Origin: a virus | Length of the DNA stretch: 40,771 nt | IMG/VR virus record: IMGVR_UViG_3300015371_000086 | Coordinates: 1-40,771 of that record | Direction: 5' to 3' (one strand) | Part shown: positions 23,585 through 32,007 of the stretch, one piece after another | Numbering within the stretch: the stretch's first letter is position 1 | Layout: each line of letters opens with the position of its first letter | Notes under the pieces: model-generated | What the model was told of the DNA's origin: nothing | Database searches by the model: none | The model's input: the letters and a program-made list of their open reading frames with translations, nothing else | Made by a program: the position numbers and the translations under genes

Positions 23585-23786
23585 ACGTGAAATTGAAGTT
23601 GTTGAAAACATAATGCGAATCTTAAATGAGTGTTTGGCAATTTCCTTAAAGAACAAGCGCCGAGAAGAAGCAAAACGCACAATCCAAGATATTCACCTTG
23701 TACAAAAAGAATTGAGTCGGTTAAAGGTTGAAAGGGAAGCAGCACTTGTTTCAGTAAAGGAGCCGGCAGGGGATGCAGCGATTTGA
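23571..23786 (+). CDS. Small coiled-coil early protein
   Basis: The 71 residues are helical and charged (VEREIEVVENIMRILNECLA, RREEAKRTIQDIHLVQKELS). It overlaps both neighbours, supporting translational coupling. GGAAAGGAC lies 8 to 12 bases before the ATG. No family recognised. Confidence 0.65.
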   Translation: MKTVEREIEVVENIMRILNECLAISLKNKRREEAKRTIQDIHLVQKELSRLKVEREAALVSVKEPAGDAAI

Positions 23787-24405
23787 TGAAGCTGAAAAAG
23801 TTTTTTTATCTGATATTTGGGAGAAAAAGCAAGAAACCAAGCAATTAAAAGCAGCTTTGAAACACAAACGGCTTGGAAAAGGAAGCATGAAGTTTGCAAC
23901 AGACCTTATGAGCCGCAAAGAGAGAATAGAACACATGAAAGCAGGAAAAGTTGTGACTACTAATTTATACGACACTATACTAACATTCATGGAATTTGAT
24001 AGACTAGAAACCTATGAAAAAAAGAACATGCTTCAATATTGGCGCACAAAATACACAATCAAAGAAATCATGGGAGCAATGGGAATTGCGAATAAAAAAT
24101 ACTATGAAATCATTGATGAACTTGAACTTCCAAAAGACCGTTCAGCAATGGCGAAGGGCAAAAGGGAAGGCAAAACAAGGAAAGCACCGGTTAGAAAAAC
24201 GCAACCGGCGGAATTAGCGATTCAATCACAATTAGAGATAGAAACACCGCCGGTGCAGAAACTCATTATAAATGGACTGAATTTGGAGTTTAACGGCACA
24301 TATGAACCGGAACAAATTATTAAACAGCTTTTGAAGTTTGGGGCGCTGCTTGAAGGGGAAACAGACAGCTATTTCATAGAACTTAAGCTGATGCAAAAAT
24401 CATAA
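23773..24405 (+). CDS. Putative DNA-binding early protein
   Basis: The 210-residue protein has an N-terminal helical part, a helix-turn-helix-like segment TIKEIMGAMGIANKKYYEII near residues 96-116, a basic linker (KGKREGKTRKAPVRKTQ) and a C-terminal domain LIINGLNLEFNGTYEPEQII with KFGALLEGETDSYFIEL. The layout suggests a regulator that binds DNA through the centre. ATG follows AAAGGAGCCGG with long spacing. No named family assigned. Confidence 0.75.
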   Translation: MQRFDEAEKVFLSDIWEKKQETKQLKAALKHKRLGKGSMKFATDLMSRKERIEHMKAGKVVTTNLYDTILTFMEFDRLETYEKKNMLQYWRTKYTIKEIMGAMGIANKKYYEIIDELELPKDRSAMAKGKREGKTRKAPVRKTQPAELAIQSQLEIETPPVQKLIINGLNLEFNGTYEPEQIIKQLLKFGALLEGETDSYFIELKLMQKS

Positions 24406-24418
24406 AGGGGAATTTGTT

Positions 24419-24658
24419 GTGACGGTGCTTTATATAGGTAGACACGGCAGAAATGCAGAAGGTATTCACACCTACACCTTGGATACAACAACCAAAGATG
24501 AAATTTATGAATTGATTGATGCAGCTAGAAAAATGGGTTGGAAGTTTTGGGAAACACCTAACATTTTGAAAGGATATAAAACTTATCATGTTGTGTTGAA
24601 ACTTTATAAACCTAAAGAACTTGGTTATCCTGAAGAATCGAGCGAACAAAGTAAATGA
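24419..24658 (+). CDS. Hypothetical protein
   Basis: The GTG start at 24419 follows AAAGGGGAA. The 79-residue product begins TVLYIGRHGRNAEGIHTY and has a helix with GWKFWE. It overlaps the next gene by ATGA. No motif known to me. Confidence 0.72.
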   Translation: MTVLYIGRHGRNAEGIHTYTLDTTTKDEIYELIDAARKMGWKFWETPNILKGYKTYHVVLKLYKPKELGYPEESSEQSK

Positions 24659-24891
24659 CGAATCACTATATACAACATAAAGATGCAGATATTGTTGAAG
24701 ATATTATACAAACATTAGAGAGAGAAACAGGACAAAAGATTTTCACTATGAGAATCTTGGGAGAGAATACAAAAGAAAATGCACTTGAATTTGTTGCAGC
24801 CTTTGAAAGCAAAATGATGATGAAAGGCATCCTCATTTGTAGACCAATGAAAGGGCGGCTTGCAATTAAAGTGAAAGCAAATTTTCTTTGA
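24655..24891 (+). CDS. Hypothetical protein
   Basis: The 78-residue acidic-to-basic product (DIVEDIIQTLERETGQKIFT, AFESKMMMKGILICRPMKGR) looks like a small alpha/beta fold. It is coupled to the previous gene and ends at a terminator that closes the first early unit. Confidence 0.72.
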   Translation: MTNHYIQHKDADIVEDIIQTLERETGQKIFTMRILGENTKENALEFVAAFESKMMMKGILICRPMKGRLAIKVKANFL

Positions 24892-24898
24892 GAAACCG

Positions 24899-24930
24899 GA
24901 AGGCGGCAGAAATGCAGCCTTCTTTTTTTT
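24899..24930 (+). terminator. Intrinsic terminator with GAAA tetraloop
   Basis: GAAGGC-g-GCA pairs with TGC-a-GCCTTC around GAAA, followed by eight Ts. Confidence 0.87.
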
Positions 24931-24932
24931 CG

Positions 24933-24944
24933 CCCAAATTTGGG
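24933..24944. promoter_or_regulatory. Perfect 12-bp palindrome
   Basis: CCCAAATTTGGG lies between the terminator and the MBL-fold gene. It may be an operator for the replication genes that follow. No clear -35/-10 pair is seen beside it. Confidence 0.4.
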
Positions 24945-24976
24945 GATTTTATAAAAAACAGCAAGGAGCAGCAGCA

Positions 24977-25591
24977 ATGTTTTATAAAATTTTAGGTTCA
25001 GGCAGCAAAGGCAATTGTGTGATTGTGAACGATGTGATGATTGATTGCGGTTTACCTTTTAAGAAAATAAGAGAAGAACTTTATGATGTGAAATATTTGT
25101 TGCTTACTCATGTTCATAGTGACCATATAAAGCCGGACACGCTGCTTGCAATCATTGAAAATTTTCCGCATATAAAAGTCATAAGCAATTATGAAGTTTA
25201 TGAAAAATTTCCTATTTGCACAATTGCAAATGCCGGTTTTCCGGTTGTTACGGATGATTATGTTTTTCACCCTTTTGAAGCGCTGCATGATGTTGTTTGT
25301 TATGGCTACACTTGGACCGATGCAGAAGGAAATGAAATCATTTATTGCACCGACACCGGCAGCATGGAAAACGCACCTAAAGGACCATATGACTATTTAT
25401 TTCTTGAAAGCAATCATGATGAAAAGAAACTTGAAGAAGCACGGAAGCACGGCAACAAGGGCGGCTATGACCCTTTTTTGAGCGGCAAGCGCCACCTTTC
25501 AACCCAAGAGTGCAAAGCGTTCTTTTATATGAACAGAAGAAGCCGTGAAAGTGAATTGATTGAATTGCATAAAAGCAGCAGATTTTATTGA
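24977..25591 (+). CDS. MBL-fold metallo-hydrolase
   Basis: The 204-residue protein has the metallo-beta-lactamase fold signature: GSGSKGNCVIVND, LLLTHVHSDHIKP (HxHxDH at residues 45-50), then IYCTDTG, FLESNHDEKKLEEA and a final RHLSTQEC. The set of metal ligands appears complete, so it should be active. It resembles YycJ-like hydrolases that phages place beside recombination and replication genes, where a nuclease role is likely. Anti-Pycsar Apyc1 nucleases also have this fold, so an anti-defence role cannot be excluded. AGGAGCAGCAGC precedes ATG. Confidence 0.88.
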   Translation: MFYKILGSGSKGNCVIVNDVMIDCGLPFKKIREELYDVKYLLLTHVHSDHIKPDTLLAIIENFPHIKVISNYEVYEKFPICTIANAGFPVVTDDYVFHPFEALHDVVCYGYTWTDAEGNEIIYCTDTGSMENAPKGPYDYLFLESNHDEKKLEEARKHGNKGGYDPFLSGKRHLSTQECKAFFYMNRRSRESELIELHKSSRFY

Positions 25592-25605
25592 AGGGGTGAA
25601 ACAAT

Positions 25606-25986
25606 TTGTTTTCCTATGAAGAAGCGCTTGAAAGGATTCCAACACATTTAGATAAGATTCTTCAAGCTTTGAAAGATGCAGGACCGGAAGGTGTGACCAA
25701 TGCAGAATTAAACAAAATTACCTTCAAATATGATGCAAGAATTTCTGATTTGAGAAGAAAAGGCTATGTTATCAAAACAGAATATGTTGCAAGGGGTGTT
25801 TATAAATATTATCTGATTTCAACACCTTCACAAACAAAAATTCACGATAAAGCAATTGATATTTTTGTTCAAGAAGTGATTAAAAGGGGCGGCAATATTG
25901 ATGCTTGGGCAATCAAGCCTTTGGCAAAAGAATTGCGGCTTAATATGAAAAGAGAAAGCGGATATTACCAAAATGAAGCCTTGTGA
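25606..25986 (+). CDS. Winged-helix DNA-binding protein
   Basis: The 126-residue protein starts at TTG 25606 behind AAGGGGTGAAAC. ILQALKDAGPEGVTNAELNK with RISDLRRKGYVIKTEYVARG and YKYYLIS is a winged-helix pattern (helix-turn-helix plus beta wing, residues about 17-72). The C-terminal 50 residues are basic and helical. It may regulate replication genes or act in initiation. It overlaps the next small gene by 14 bases. Confidence 0.75.
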   Translation: MFSYEEALERIPTHLDKILQALKDAGPEGVTNAELNKITFKYDARISDLRRKGYVIKTEYVARGVYKYYLISTPSQTKIHDKAIDIFVQEVIKRGGNIDAWAIKPLAKELRLNMKRESGYYQNEAL

Positions 25987-26137
25987 AATTTGTGAACAAG
26001 ATTTTGCACGTTATTGTTTTGATGCAATTACTGAAGATAATGAACACACAACTTTTTATGTGTGTGCTGATTGCGGAAAATTATTAATTGCTTCACAAGA
26101 TGAAGAAGATTATTGGAGTTTTGAAAGCTTAATTTGA
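25973..26137 (+). CDS. Small zinc-ribbon protein
   Basis: The 54-residue product has CEIC near the start and CADCG about 25 residues on, with an acidic end. It overlaps the winged-helix gene. No strong ribosome binding site precedes ATG 25973, so translation may be coupled. The role is unknown, and it belongs to a set of tiny Cys-rich proteins in this genome. Confidence 0.6.
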   Translation: MKPCEICEQDFARYCFDAITEDNEHTTFYVCADCGKLLIASQDEEDYWSFESLI

Positions 26138-26151
26138 AAGGAGGTGAGGAA

Positions 26152-26928
26152 ATGGAAGAACTATTGATAAATGAGCAGCAAATAATTGTGCAGCAAGGCA
26201 GCGTGATTTTTAACGATTTTGAGAGAATCAAACAGCAGGCAGCAGCATTGGCGGAAAATATCAAAAAGGTGAAAGTAAATGATGAAAATCTGAAGCAATC
26301 TAAAAAGCTGCTTGCAGCGGTGAACAGCCGTGTGAAGCTGCTTGAAGATAAGCGGATTGAAATCAAAAAAGCTATGCTTGAACCTTATCAGGAATTTGAA
26401 GCCCAAGTGAAAGAAATTGTTGGGATTGTCAAAGAAGCTGATGATGTTGTTAGGCAGCAAGTCAAACAGCTTGAAGAACTTGAAAGGCTTGAAAAAGAAC
26501 ATGTACTTTCAACCAAGTTTGAAAGCCGGTTGAAACATTATTCCTTTAGAGATTTGTTTCACTTCAATGATTTCTTAAAACCAAGACACTTAAATAAAAC
26601 GGCTGCAATTGAAGCTGTTGAAGTAGAAATGGTTGAATTTTTGGAGCGTATCACAAAGGATATGAAAGTAATTGAAGGCATGGACAATAGCACGGCTATT
26701 TTAAGGGCTTATTTAGAAACAAAAGACCTTGGGGCGGCAATTGCCCAAGTGCAAAGAGAAGAAGCCAAAAAGAAGCAAATTGAAGCTTCAGCGGCACTTA
26801 AAAAGCCAACAGAAAAAATTGCTTATCTTGTTAGCGTGAAATGTATGAACCAAAAAGAATTGAAGCTGCTTGAAATCCTTTTGCAGCAAAACGGCTTTGA
26901 ATACACAACAGACAAAGTGGAGGTTTAA
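26152..26928 (+). CDS. DUF1351 family protein
   Basis: The 258-residue protein is mostly coiled coil: RIKQQAAALAENIKKVKVND, KQSKKLLAAVNSRVKLLEDK, YQEFEAQVKEIVGIVKEADD, then a globular end. This is the pattern of DUF1351, which accompanies phage recombination genes. ATG 26152 follows GAAAGGAGGTGAGGAA; the longer frame from 26134 reads through that site. No RecT- or Erf-like annealase is recognisable nearby. Its role would be in recombination or as an accessory to replication. Confidence 0.78.
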   Translation: MEELLINEQQIIVQQGSVIFNDFERIKQQAAALAENIKKVKVNDENLKQSKKLLAAVNSRVKLLEDKRIEIKKAMLEPYQEFEAQVKEIVGIVKEADDVVRQQVKQLEELERLEKEHVLSTKFESRLKHYSFRDLFHFNDFLKPRHLNKTAAIEAVEVEMVEFLERITKDMKVIEGMDNSTAILRAYLETKDLGAAIAQVQREEAKKKQIEASAALKKPTEKIAYLVSVKCMNQKELKLLEILLQQNGFEYTTDKVEV

Positions 26929-26931
26929 CAC

Positions 26932-27573
26932 ATGGAACTTAAAGAACAGCTTGAAATTGTTGATGTGCAATTTGAGGATAATAATCAAAGAGCAAATTTT
27001 ATTTGCCTTGATGAACTTGTTGGAACCGTACACGATATTAGTTGGAACCGCCAAGTGTTCAACAAGGAAACCAAAAAATTTGTGCCGGATGAAAAGAAGG
27101 CTGCCGAGGTTGACAAGTGGTGTGAAGAATACTTTGGCATTCCCTTTGAGCGTTTAGGGGAAACAATAGGGCAAAAAATGGATGTATTTTGTTATGACCA
27201 TTTTAACAGTTTTTGGGAAGTTCAAATGATTTCCAAATTTGATGAAGAAATGCTTGGTCAAATTTTAGATGTTGAAATTGTGAAAGCTTTGGATGATGGC
27301 AAGAAAATCAGCTTGCAATTTGAATATGAAGGCAATCTTTATGAAAGCAAAATGCAATATGCAGATTGGTTGGAAAGCCGGCAGGAATGGTTTGTGAATC
27401 CGGTGAAGAAGAAAAAGCAATTTGATAAATTTGCCGAAAAGTTCAATATGCCTGTTGAAGAAATTGAAGCGATGGTTGGGAAGAAAGTTTTGGTTGAAGT
27501 GAAGAAAGCACTTGGAAAGTATATTTATTCCGAAATAAAGCCATTTCAGAAGGCGAAAAAGAAAAGCAGTTAA
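26932..27573 (+). CDS. Hypothetical protein between DUF1351 and DNA polymerase
   Basis: The 213-residue acidic-then-basic protein has DELVGTVHDISWNRQVFNKE, a beta-rich middle (KKISLQFEYEGNLYESKMQY) and a C-terminal basic helix. Its place, 4 bases before the polymerase, is where many phages encode a single-stranded DNA-binding protein or annealase. The sequence is not one I recognise. ATG follows GGAGGTTTAACAC. Confidence 0.75.
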   Translation: MELKEQLEIVDVQFEDNNQRANFICLDELVGTVHDISWNRQVFNKETKKFVPDEKKAAEVDKWCEEYFGIPFERLGETIGQKMDVFCYDHFNSFWEVQMISKFDEEMLGQILDVEIVKALDDGKKISLQFEYEGNLYESKMQYADWLESRQEWFVNPVKKKKQFDKFAEKFNMPVEEIEAMVGKKVLVEVKKALGKYIYSEIKPFQKAKKKSS

Positions 27574-27576
27574 ACG

Positions 27577-29298
27577 ATGGAAGCAGCAGCGGTGATTCAG
27601 CAGGACCAAGAAAATTTGTTGTTTTATGATATAGAGGTTTTTAAATATAACAGCTTTGTTGTGTTTAAGGATATTAATAAAAAAGTGGTTCGGATTTTCA
27701 ACAACACTGAAGGCTTTGTTGGTTTAGCGGATTTCATAAAAGGAAAGGTTCTTGTTGGCTACAACAACTATTGGTATGACGATAAAATTCTTACATACAT
27801 GATAGAACTTAAGCCGCAACATTTAATAAAGCAGCTTAATGATAGAATCATTTCCGGCGAAAATGTCAGCTATATAAACCGGCTTGATATTGTTTCACTT
27901 GACTGTTTTCAGCAAATAGATGTAAGCCGCCCCAGTTTAAAAAAGTGTCAGGGGAACATGGGGAAAGCAATTGTTGAATCAAGTGTTGATTTTTCGATTG
28001 ACCGACCTTTGACACCTGAAGAATTGAAGGAATCACTTTTTTATTGTGGTTACGATGTGGACACAACCATTGACATATTCATAAAACGAATAAAGTCTTA
28101 TTTTCAGCCAAAACAATCACTTCTTGAAATGCTTGGGAATCCAAAAGCTGCACGATGGAACACAACAAGCATTTCAGCCGCTTTACTTTTAGAAAAGCCC
28201 CTTGACCGGTGGGACAAGGTTAAAAACATTCCGCCGGAAATGTGGGAAATGGTTCCTGAAGCTGTTCAAGATATGTGGAGAGAAAAAAGCGAATCCTACC
28301 AATTTAAATCAAAATTGAATCAAGTGGAAATTGAAGCTTTTGATAATGTGATTCAGTTCGGTTTTGGAGGATTGCACGGCGCACACAAACGGATAAAAAA
28401 AGCAAAAAATGTGAAGCTGCTTGATGTTACAAGTATGTATCCAAATATTATTTTGCTGCTTAATGTGCTTGGAGCGGCAAGCGGTAAATATAAAGAAATC
28501 CTTGAAAAGCGAATTGCAGCGAAAAAAGCCAATGCAATTTTGGCTGAAGCCTTAAAGCTTATTTTGAATAGTGTTTATGGAAATTTGGGCAACAGATATT
28601 CAATGTTGTTCAATCAAAAGGCGCTGCTTTCAGTTTGTATTTATGGGCAGATTTCCTTATATGCACTTTGTCAAATGATTTCACCCTATTGCACAATTTT
28701 GAACATAAATACTGATGGTGTTGCTTTCATTCCGGAGCGTGACGGATGGCAAGCAGCCTATCTTGAATGGCAAAAAATTTTCAATCTTAATTTGGAAGAA
28801 AAGAATTTTGATGTGCTTGTTCAAAAAGATGTGAACAATTATATTGCTGTGAAGGGTGACAGCTATATTTGCAAAGGCGGCGATGTGAACCGCTTTGAAA
28901 AGGATGAATTTTTCAAAAATAATAATGCAAGAATTTTGGATTTAGCTTTAGTCAATAAATTGATTCACGATATTGATATTGAAGATACTTTTGAAGCTAA
29001 TCTTAAAAATCCGCATCTATTCCAATACATTTTGAGAGCCGGCGGAACCTATCAAGGCACATGCCTTGAATCAGGTGAATTGCTTCAAACAAAAGTGAAT
29101 AGGGTGTTTGCTTCAAATGAAGAAGGCTTTTGTCTGTTTAAAAAGCGGTGGGACAATGGGCTTGTAAGATTTGCCGATGCACCAACTAGTATGTTTTTAC
29201 ACAATGGGGATTGCAGCACAATTGAAAACTTTGAGGAAAAATTAGATTTAAAACACTATTACAACATTGTAAAGAAACGAATGGAAAGGTGGATTTAA
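27577..29298 (+). CDS. Family B DNA polymerase with 3'-5' exonuclease motifs
   Basis: The 573-residue replicative polymerase has all expected motifs: ExoI FYDIEVF (D18, E20), ExoII GYNNYWYDDK (61-70), ExoIII FYCGYD (155-160), motif A LLDVTSMYPN (D283), motif B ALKLILNSVYGNLGN (K327, N331, G335) and motif C NINTDG (D380). Motif C has Asn where DTD has its first Asp, while the second, metal-binding Asp remains, as in some phage enzymes. It is short for family B and has no large insert between motifs A and B. It is paired with the PrimPol-helicase downstream. Confidence 0.9.
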   Translation: MEAAAVIQQDQENLLFYDIEVFKYNSFVVFKDINKKVVRIFNNTEGFVGLADFIKGKVLVGYNNYWYDDKILTYMIELKPQHLIKQLNDRIISGENVSYINRLDIVSLDCFQQIDVSRPSLKKCQGNMGKAIVESSVDFSIDRPLTPEELKESLFYCGYDVDTTIDIFIKRIKSYFQPKQSLLEMLGNPKAARWNTTSISAALLLEKPLDRWDKVKNIPPEMWEMVPEAVQDMWREKSESYQFKSKLNQVEIEAFDNVIQFGFGGLHGAHKRIKKAKNVKLLDVTSMYPNIILLLNVLGAASGKYKEILEKRIAAKKANAILAEALKLILNSVYGNLGNRYSMLFNQKALLSVCIYGQISLYALCQMISPYCTILNINTDGVAFIPERDGWQAAYLEWQKIFNLNLEEKNFDVLVQKDVNNYIAVKGDSYICKGGDVNRFEKDEFFKNNNARILDLALVNKLIHDIDIEDTFEANLKNPHLFQYILRAGGTYQGTCLESGELLQTKVNRVFASNEEGFCLFKKRWDNGLVRFADAPTSMFLHNGDCSTIENFEEKLDLKHYYNIVKKRMERWI

Positions 29299-29304
29299 AT
29301 TTGA

Positions 29305-31134
29305 ATGACCGAGTATATAGAGTTTCAAGAAGGCAAAAAATTTCCTTCCAAAAATGCAGATAGAGCAAAAACCCCTGAAGCCTTCAAAGATGCCGGCGCT
29401 TTGTTGGAAGAAAAAGATTTGGTGATTGATATTGATGTGCTGCCGATTCCAACGATTAAAAAATTGATTCAGTATTTTAATATCAAGACACAAATTGTTT
29501 GGACCGATTCAGGCGCACATTTTTATTATAGGAAGCCGGAAACCTTCAAAGGGAACAAGGCAATTTGCCCCTTGGGTTTTGAAGTGGAGTACAAGCACCA
29601 AAAGAACACCCCAAACGGCTTGACAATCAAGCGTGACGGAAGAATGAGAGATATTGAAAATGAAGGAATCCGTGAAGATTTGCCGGATTTCTTCAAACAC
29701 AAAAGAGGATTGAAACCGCTGCTTGGACTTGAAGAACACGATGGGCGGAATCAGGCGCTTTTTGGGCATAGAATGAGGATTCATGAACTAGGACAATGGA
29801 AGCACATTTTGCGCTTTATAAACAATCATATTTTTGCAACACCGCTTGAAGAAAAAGAGTTTCAAGAGGTTGCAAGGGATGGTGTAAAGCCAAAAGCCGA
29901 AAAGGACAATCAGCCGGAAATTGCAGCTTATTTAAAAGAAAAATATAAAATTGTTTCTTATCTTGGAAAGATATATTGGTTCATTGACAAGCAATTTATT
30001 TCTGATGAAGAAATAATAAACCGGACCATTGTTGAAGAAGTGCCGGATATGAAAACGAATTTTTATAAAGAAATCAAAAGTCAATTAGAATATAGGGCTG
30101 ATTTGGTGCCGGCTGATAAAACTTTTGCAATCAAGCTGCAAAACGGAATCTTGAAAAACGGCAGATTCTTTGAACTTGATTATCAGGATTTCACACCCTT
30201 TTCAATTGATATTCCTTATGACCCAAAAGCAGCGCCGGTTCAAGTTGTGGATGATTATCTTGATTTCTTAAGTGAAAATGATGAATCTTACAAATTGCGG
30301 CTGCTTGAAACGATTGCACACCCTTTGATTGTGAATAGGGATTTCAAAAGATTGTTAGGAAAGATTTTTATTTTTGTGGGCGGCGGTGGAAATGGGAAAG
30401 GTACACTTTTGCAGATTATGAACAAAATTTTGGGTGACAAAAATTGTTCTGCCTTATCAATAAAACAAATGGCTGATGAAAGATATTTTCCGGCTATGTT
30501 TGGGAAGCTTGCAAACTTGGGTGATGATATTGAAGATGAATTTATTTCAAAAGAGCAAGTCAAAATGCTTAAGAATATCAGCACTTGTGACAAAGTTTCA
30601 ATGCGCCGAATGTTTGAAAATGCAAAAGATGTGCAGCTTACATGCAGCTTGATTTTCACAAGCAACCATATTTTGAAGGCAAGGGAAAAAGGGGAATCTT
30701 GGAAGCGCCGTGTTGATTGGGTGCCTATGTATCCAACACCGGCAAAGAAGGATGCACGGCTGATTGAAAAATTGACAGGACCGGAAGCGCTGAAATATTG
30801 GATGAAGCTTTTGGTTGATGCTTACAAAAGACTTCACAAAAATGAAGCTTTCACGGAATGTGAAAAGGTAAGGGCATTCAATGAAGCCTATCATGTTATG
30901 AATAATAATGTGAATGAATTTTTACATGATATGATTCCGGAAGATTTCATTGGCAAGCAAAAACGTGAAGCATATCGAGAATATAAAGCATGGTGTGAGC
31001 AAGAAGAAGAACAACATCTTGGACCGGAAAAGTTTCATGAAGAATTAACAGCAAAATTTAATTTGGTACTCAAAAAACAACACATTGAGAAAAAAGGTAA
31101 GCGAACAACCCAAGATTCCTATCAATTTTTATGA
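29305..31134 (+). CDS. PrimPol-SF3 helicase (D5-like primase/helicase)
   Basis: This 609-residue protein combines priming and unwinding. The N-terminal archaeo-eukaryotic primase part shows DLVIDIDVL (DxD 42-44) and SGAHFYYR (69-76), then EHDGRNQALFGH (144-155). The C-terminal SF3 helicase has FVGGGGNGKGTLL (Walker A, about 358-370), LANLGDDIED (Walker B, 402-411) and LIFTSNHIL (sensor, 449-457). It resembles the P4-type primase-helicases of phages and plasmids. AAAGGTGG lies 12 bases before ATG. The origin region follows immediately. Confidence 0.92.
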   Translation: MTEYIEFQEGKKFPSKNADRAKTPEAFKDAGALLEEKDLVIDIDVLPIPTIKKLIQYFNIKTQIVWTDSGAHFYYRKPETFKGNKAICPLGFEVEYKHQKNTPNGLTIKRDGRMRDIENEGIREDLPDFFKHKRGLKPLLGLEEHDGRNQALFGHRMRIHELGQWKHILRFINNHIFATPLEEKEFQEVARDGVKPKAEKDNQPEIAAYLKEKYKIVSYLGKIYWFIDKQFISDEEIINRTIVEEVPDMKTNFYKEIKSQLEYRADLVPADKTFAIKLQNGILKNGRFFELDYQDFTPFSIDIPYDPKAAPVQVVDDYLDFLSENDESYKLRLLETIAHPLIVNRDFKRLLGKIFIFVGGGGNGKGTLLQIMNKILGDKNCSALSIKQMADERYFPAMFGKLANLGDDIEDEFISKEQVKMLKNISTCDKVSMRRMFENAKDVQLTCSLIFTSNHILKAREKGESWKRRVDWVPMYPTPAKKDARLIEKLTGPEALKYWMKLLVDAYKRLHKNEAFTECEKVRAFNEAYHVMNNNVNEFLHDMIPEDFIGKQKREAYREYKAWCEQEEEQHLGPEKFHEELTAKFNLVLKKQHIEKKGKRTTQDSYQFL

Positions 31135-31137
31135 TTT

Positions 31138-31371
31138 TTATCCAAAATTTATCCAAGCAGATTCCAGCAATACCAAGGCTTGCAGGGCTGTTTGGATAAA
31201 TGGTAAAAATAAATTCTTATAAAGTAAAAATTGAATATAAAAGAAATAAAATTGGTACCAAAATTAATTTGTGAAAATGTATATAAAATAGGGCTTTTAT
31301 TTTTACGTTTTTATCCAAGAGCGGTTGAAGCCTTACACACCAACAAAAAAGGTGGATAAATTTGTGGATAA
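31138..31371. other. Candidate replication origin: six DnaA-box-like sites
   Basis: TTATCCAAA (31138-31146), TTATCCAAG (31149-31157), TTTGGATAA (31191-31199), TTATCCAAG (31311-31319), GGTGGATAA (31351-31359) and TGTGGATAA (31363-31371) are matches or near matches to the DnaA box TTATCCACA on either strand; the last is perfect. Between them (31200-31310) is a very A+T-rich stretch suited to melting. It directly follows the primase-helicase gene. The last two boxes lie around the start of the GIY-YIG gene. Confidence 0.7.
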
Positions 31372-31780
31372 AATAGATATAAAAGATTTAATCAAAATAA
31401 CCGTTTTAAAACACTTTGAATGGAAGCAATGGGAACATGAACTATATGGAAATCATGTTGAAATGCTTTTGAATCACCCCACAACAGAAGCAACGAATCT
31501 TTTGGGTGGGGGAATTTACAGAATGTATGATTCCAAGAATGAAATCATTTATGTTGGAAAATCAAACAACATTCACCGCCGGCTTTTGGAACACATAGGA
31601 CATAGAAGCAATACTTCCTATTTTGTCGATGAAGCAAAAAAATTTGATTATCATGTGAACAATGACCCTGCAATGCAAACGATGCTTGAAGGCATCTTTA
31701 TTGCCTACCATGAACCGAAATATAATGATGAAATCAAAGACCGGAGGAAATTAAATGGAGAAGAACAAGAGAATTTATGA
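31364..31780 (+). CDS. GIY-YIG endonuclease domain protein
   Basis: The catalytic domain is clear: GGGIYRMYDSKNEIIYVGKS (GIY and YVG), NNIHRRLLEHIG with the conserved Arg and His, and MLEGIFIAYHEPKYND with the metal-binding Glu and the typical Asn. GTG 31364 follows AAAGGTGG; a TTG at 31325 would extend the protein by 13 residues, overlapping the origin boxes. The single catalytic domain without NUMOD repeats may act as a homing or restriction-like nuclease, or process DNA near the origin. Confidence 0.85.
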   Translation: MDKIDIKDLIKITVLKHFEWKQWEHELYGNHVEMLLNHPTTEATNLLGGGIYRMYDSKNEIIYVGKSNNIHRRLLEHIGHRSNTSYFVDEAKKFDYHVNNDPAMQTMLEGIFIAYHEPKYNDEIKDRRKLNGEEQENL

Positions 31781-31994
31781 AGCTTCAAGCAAAGACGATG
31801 CAATTAAAAGCATTGTCAAAAAGGTTGAAGAAGCAGAAGGCAGCAAGATGCAAAGAATATGCAGAAGTGCAGTTTTTGAAGGCACTTTTTATTTCACAAT
31901 CATATTGGAAAATTACAGAATGATTGAAGTTTCTTTAAAAGCAGCAGATTTTCACGGATTGCCGGCACTTGATGTTGATATAGAAGCATTTTGA
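31755..31994 (+). CDS. Hypothetical protein
   Basis: The 79-residue product (ASSKDDAIKSIVKKVEEAEG, EGTFYFTIILENYRMIEVSL) is alpha/beta with no known motif. CCGGAGGAAATTAA precedes the ATG, and its start overlaps the GIY-YIG gene. Confidence 0.72.
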   Translation: MEKNKRIYEASSKDDAIKSIVKKVEEAEGSKMQRICRSAVFEGTFYFTIILENYRMIEVSLKAADFHGLPALDVDIEAF

Positions 31995-32007
31995 AAGGTG
32001 TGAAAAG

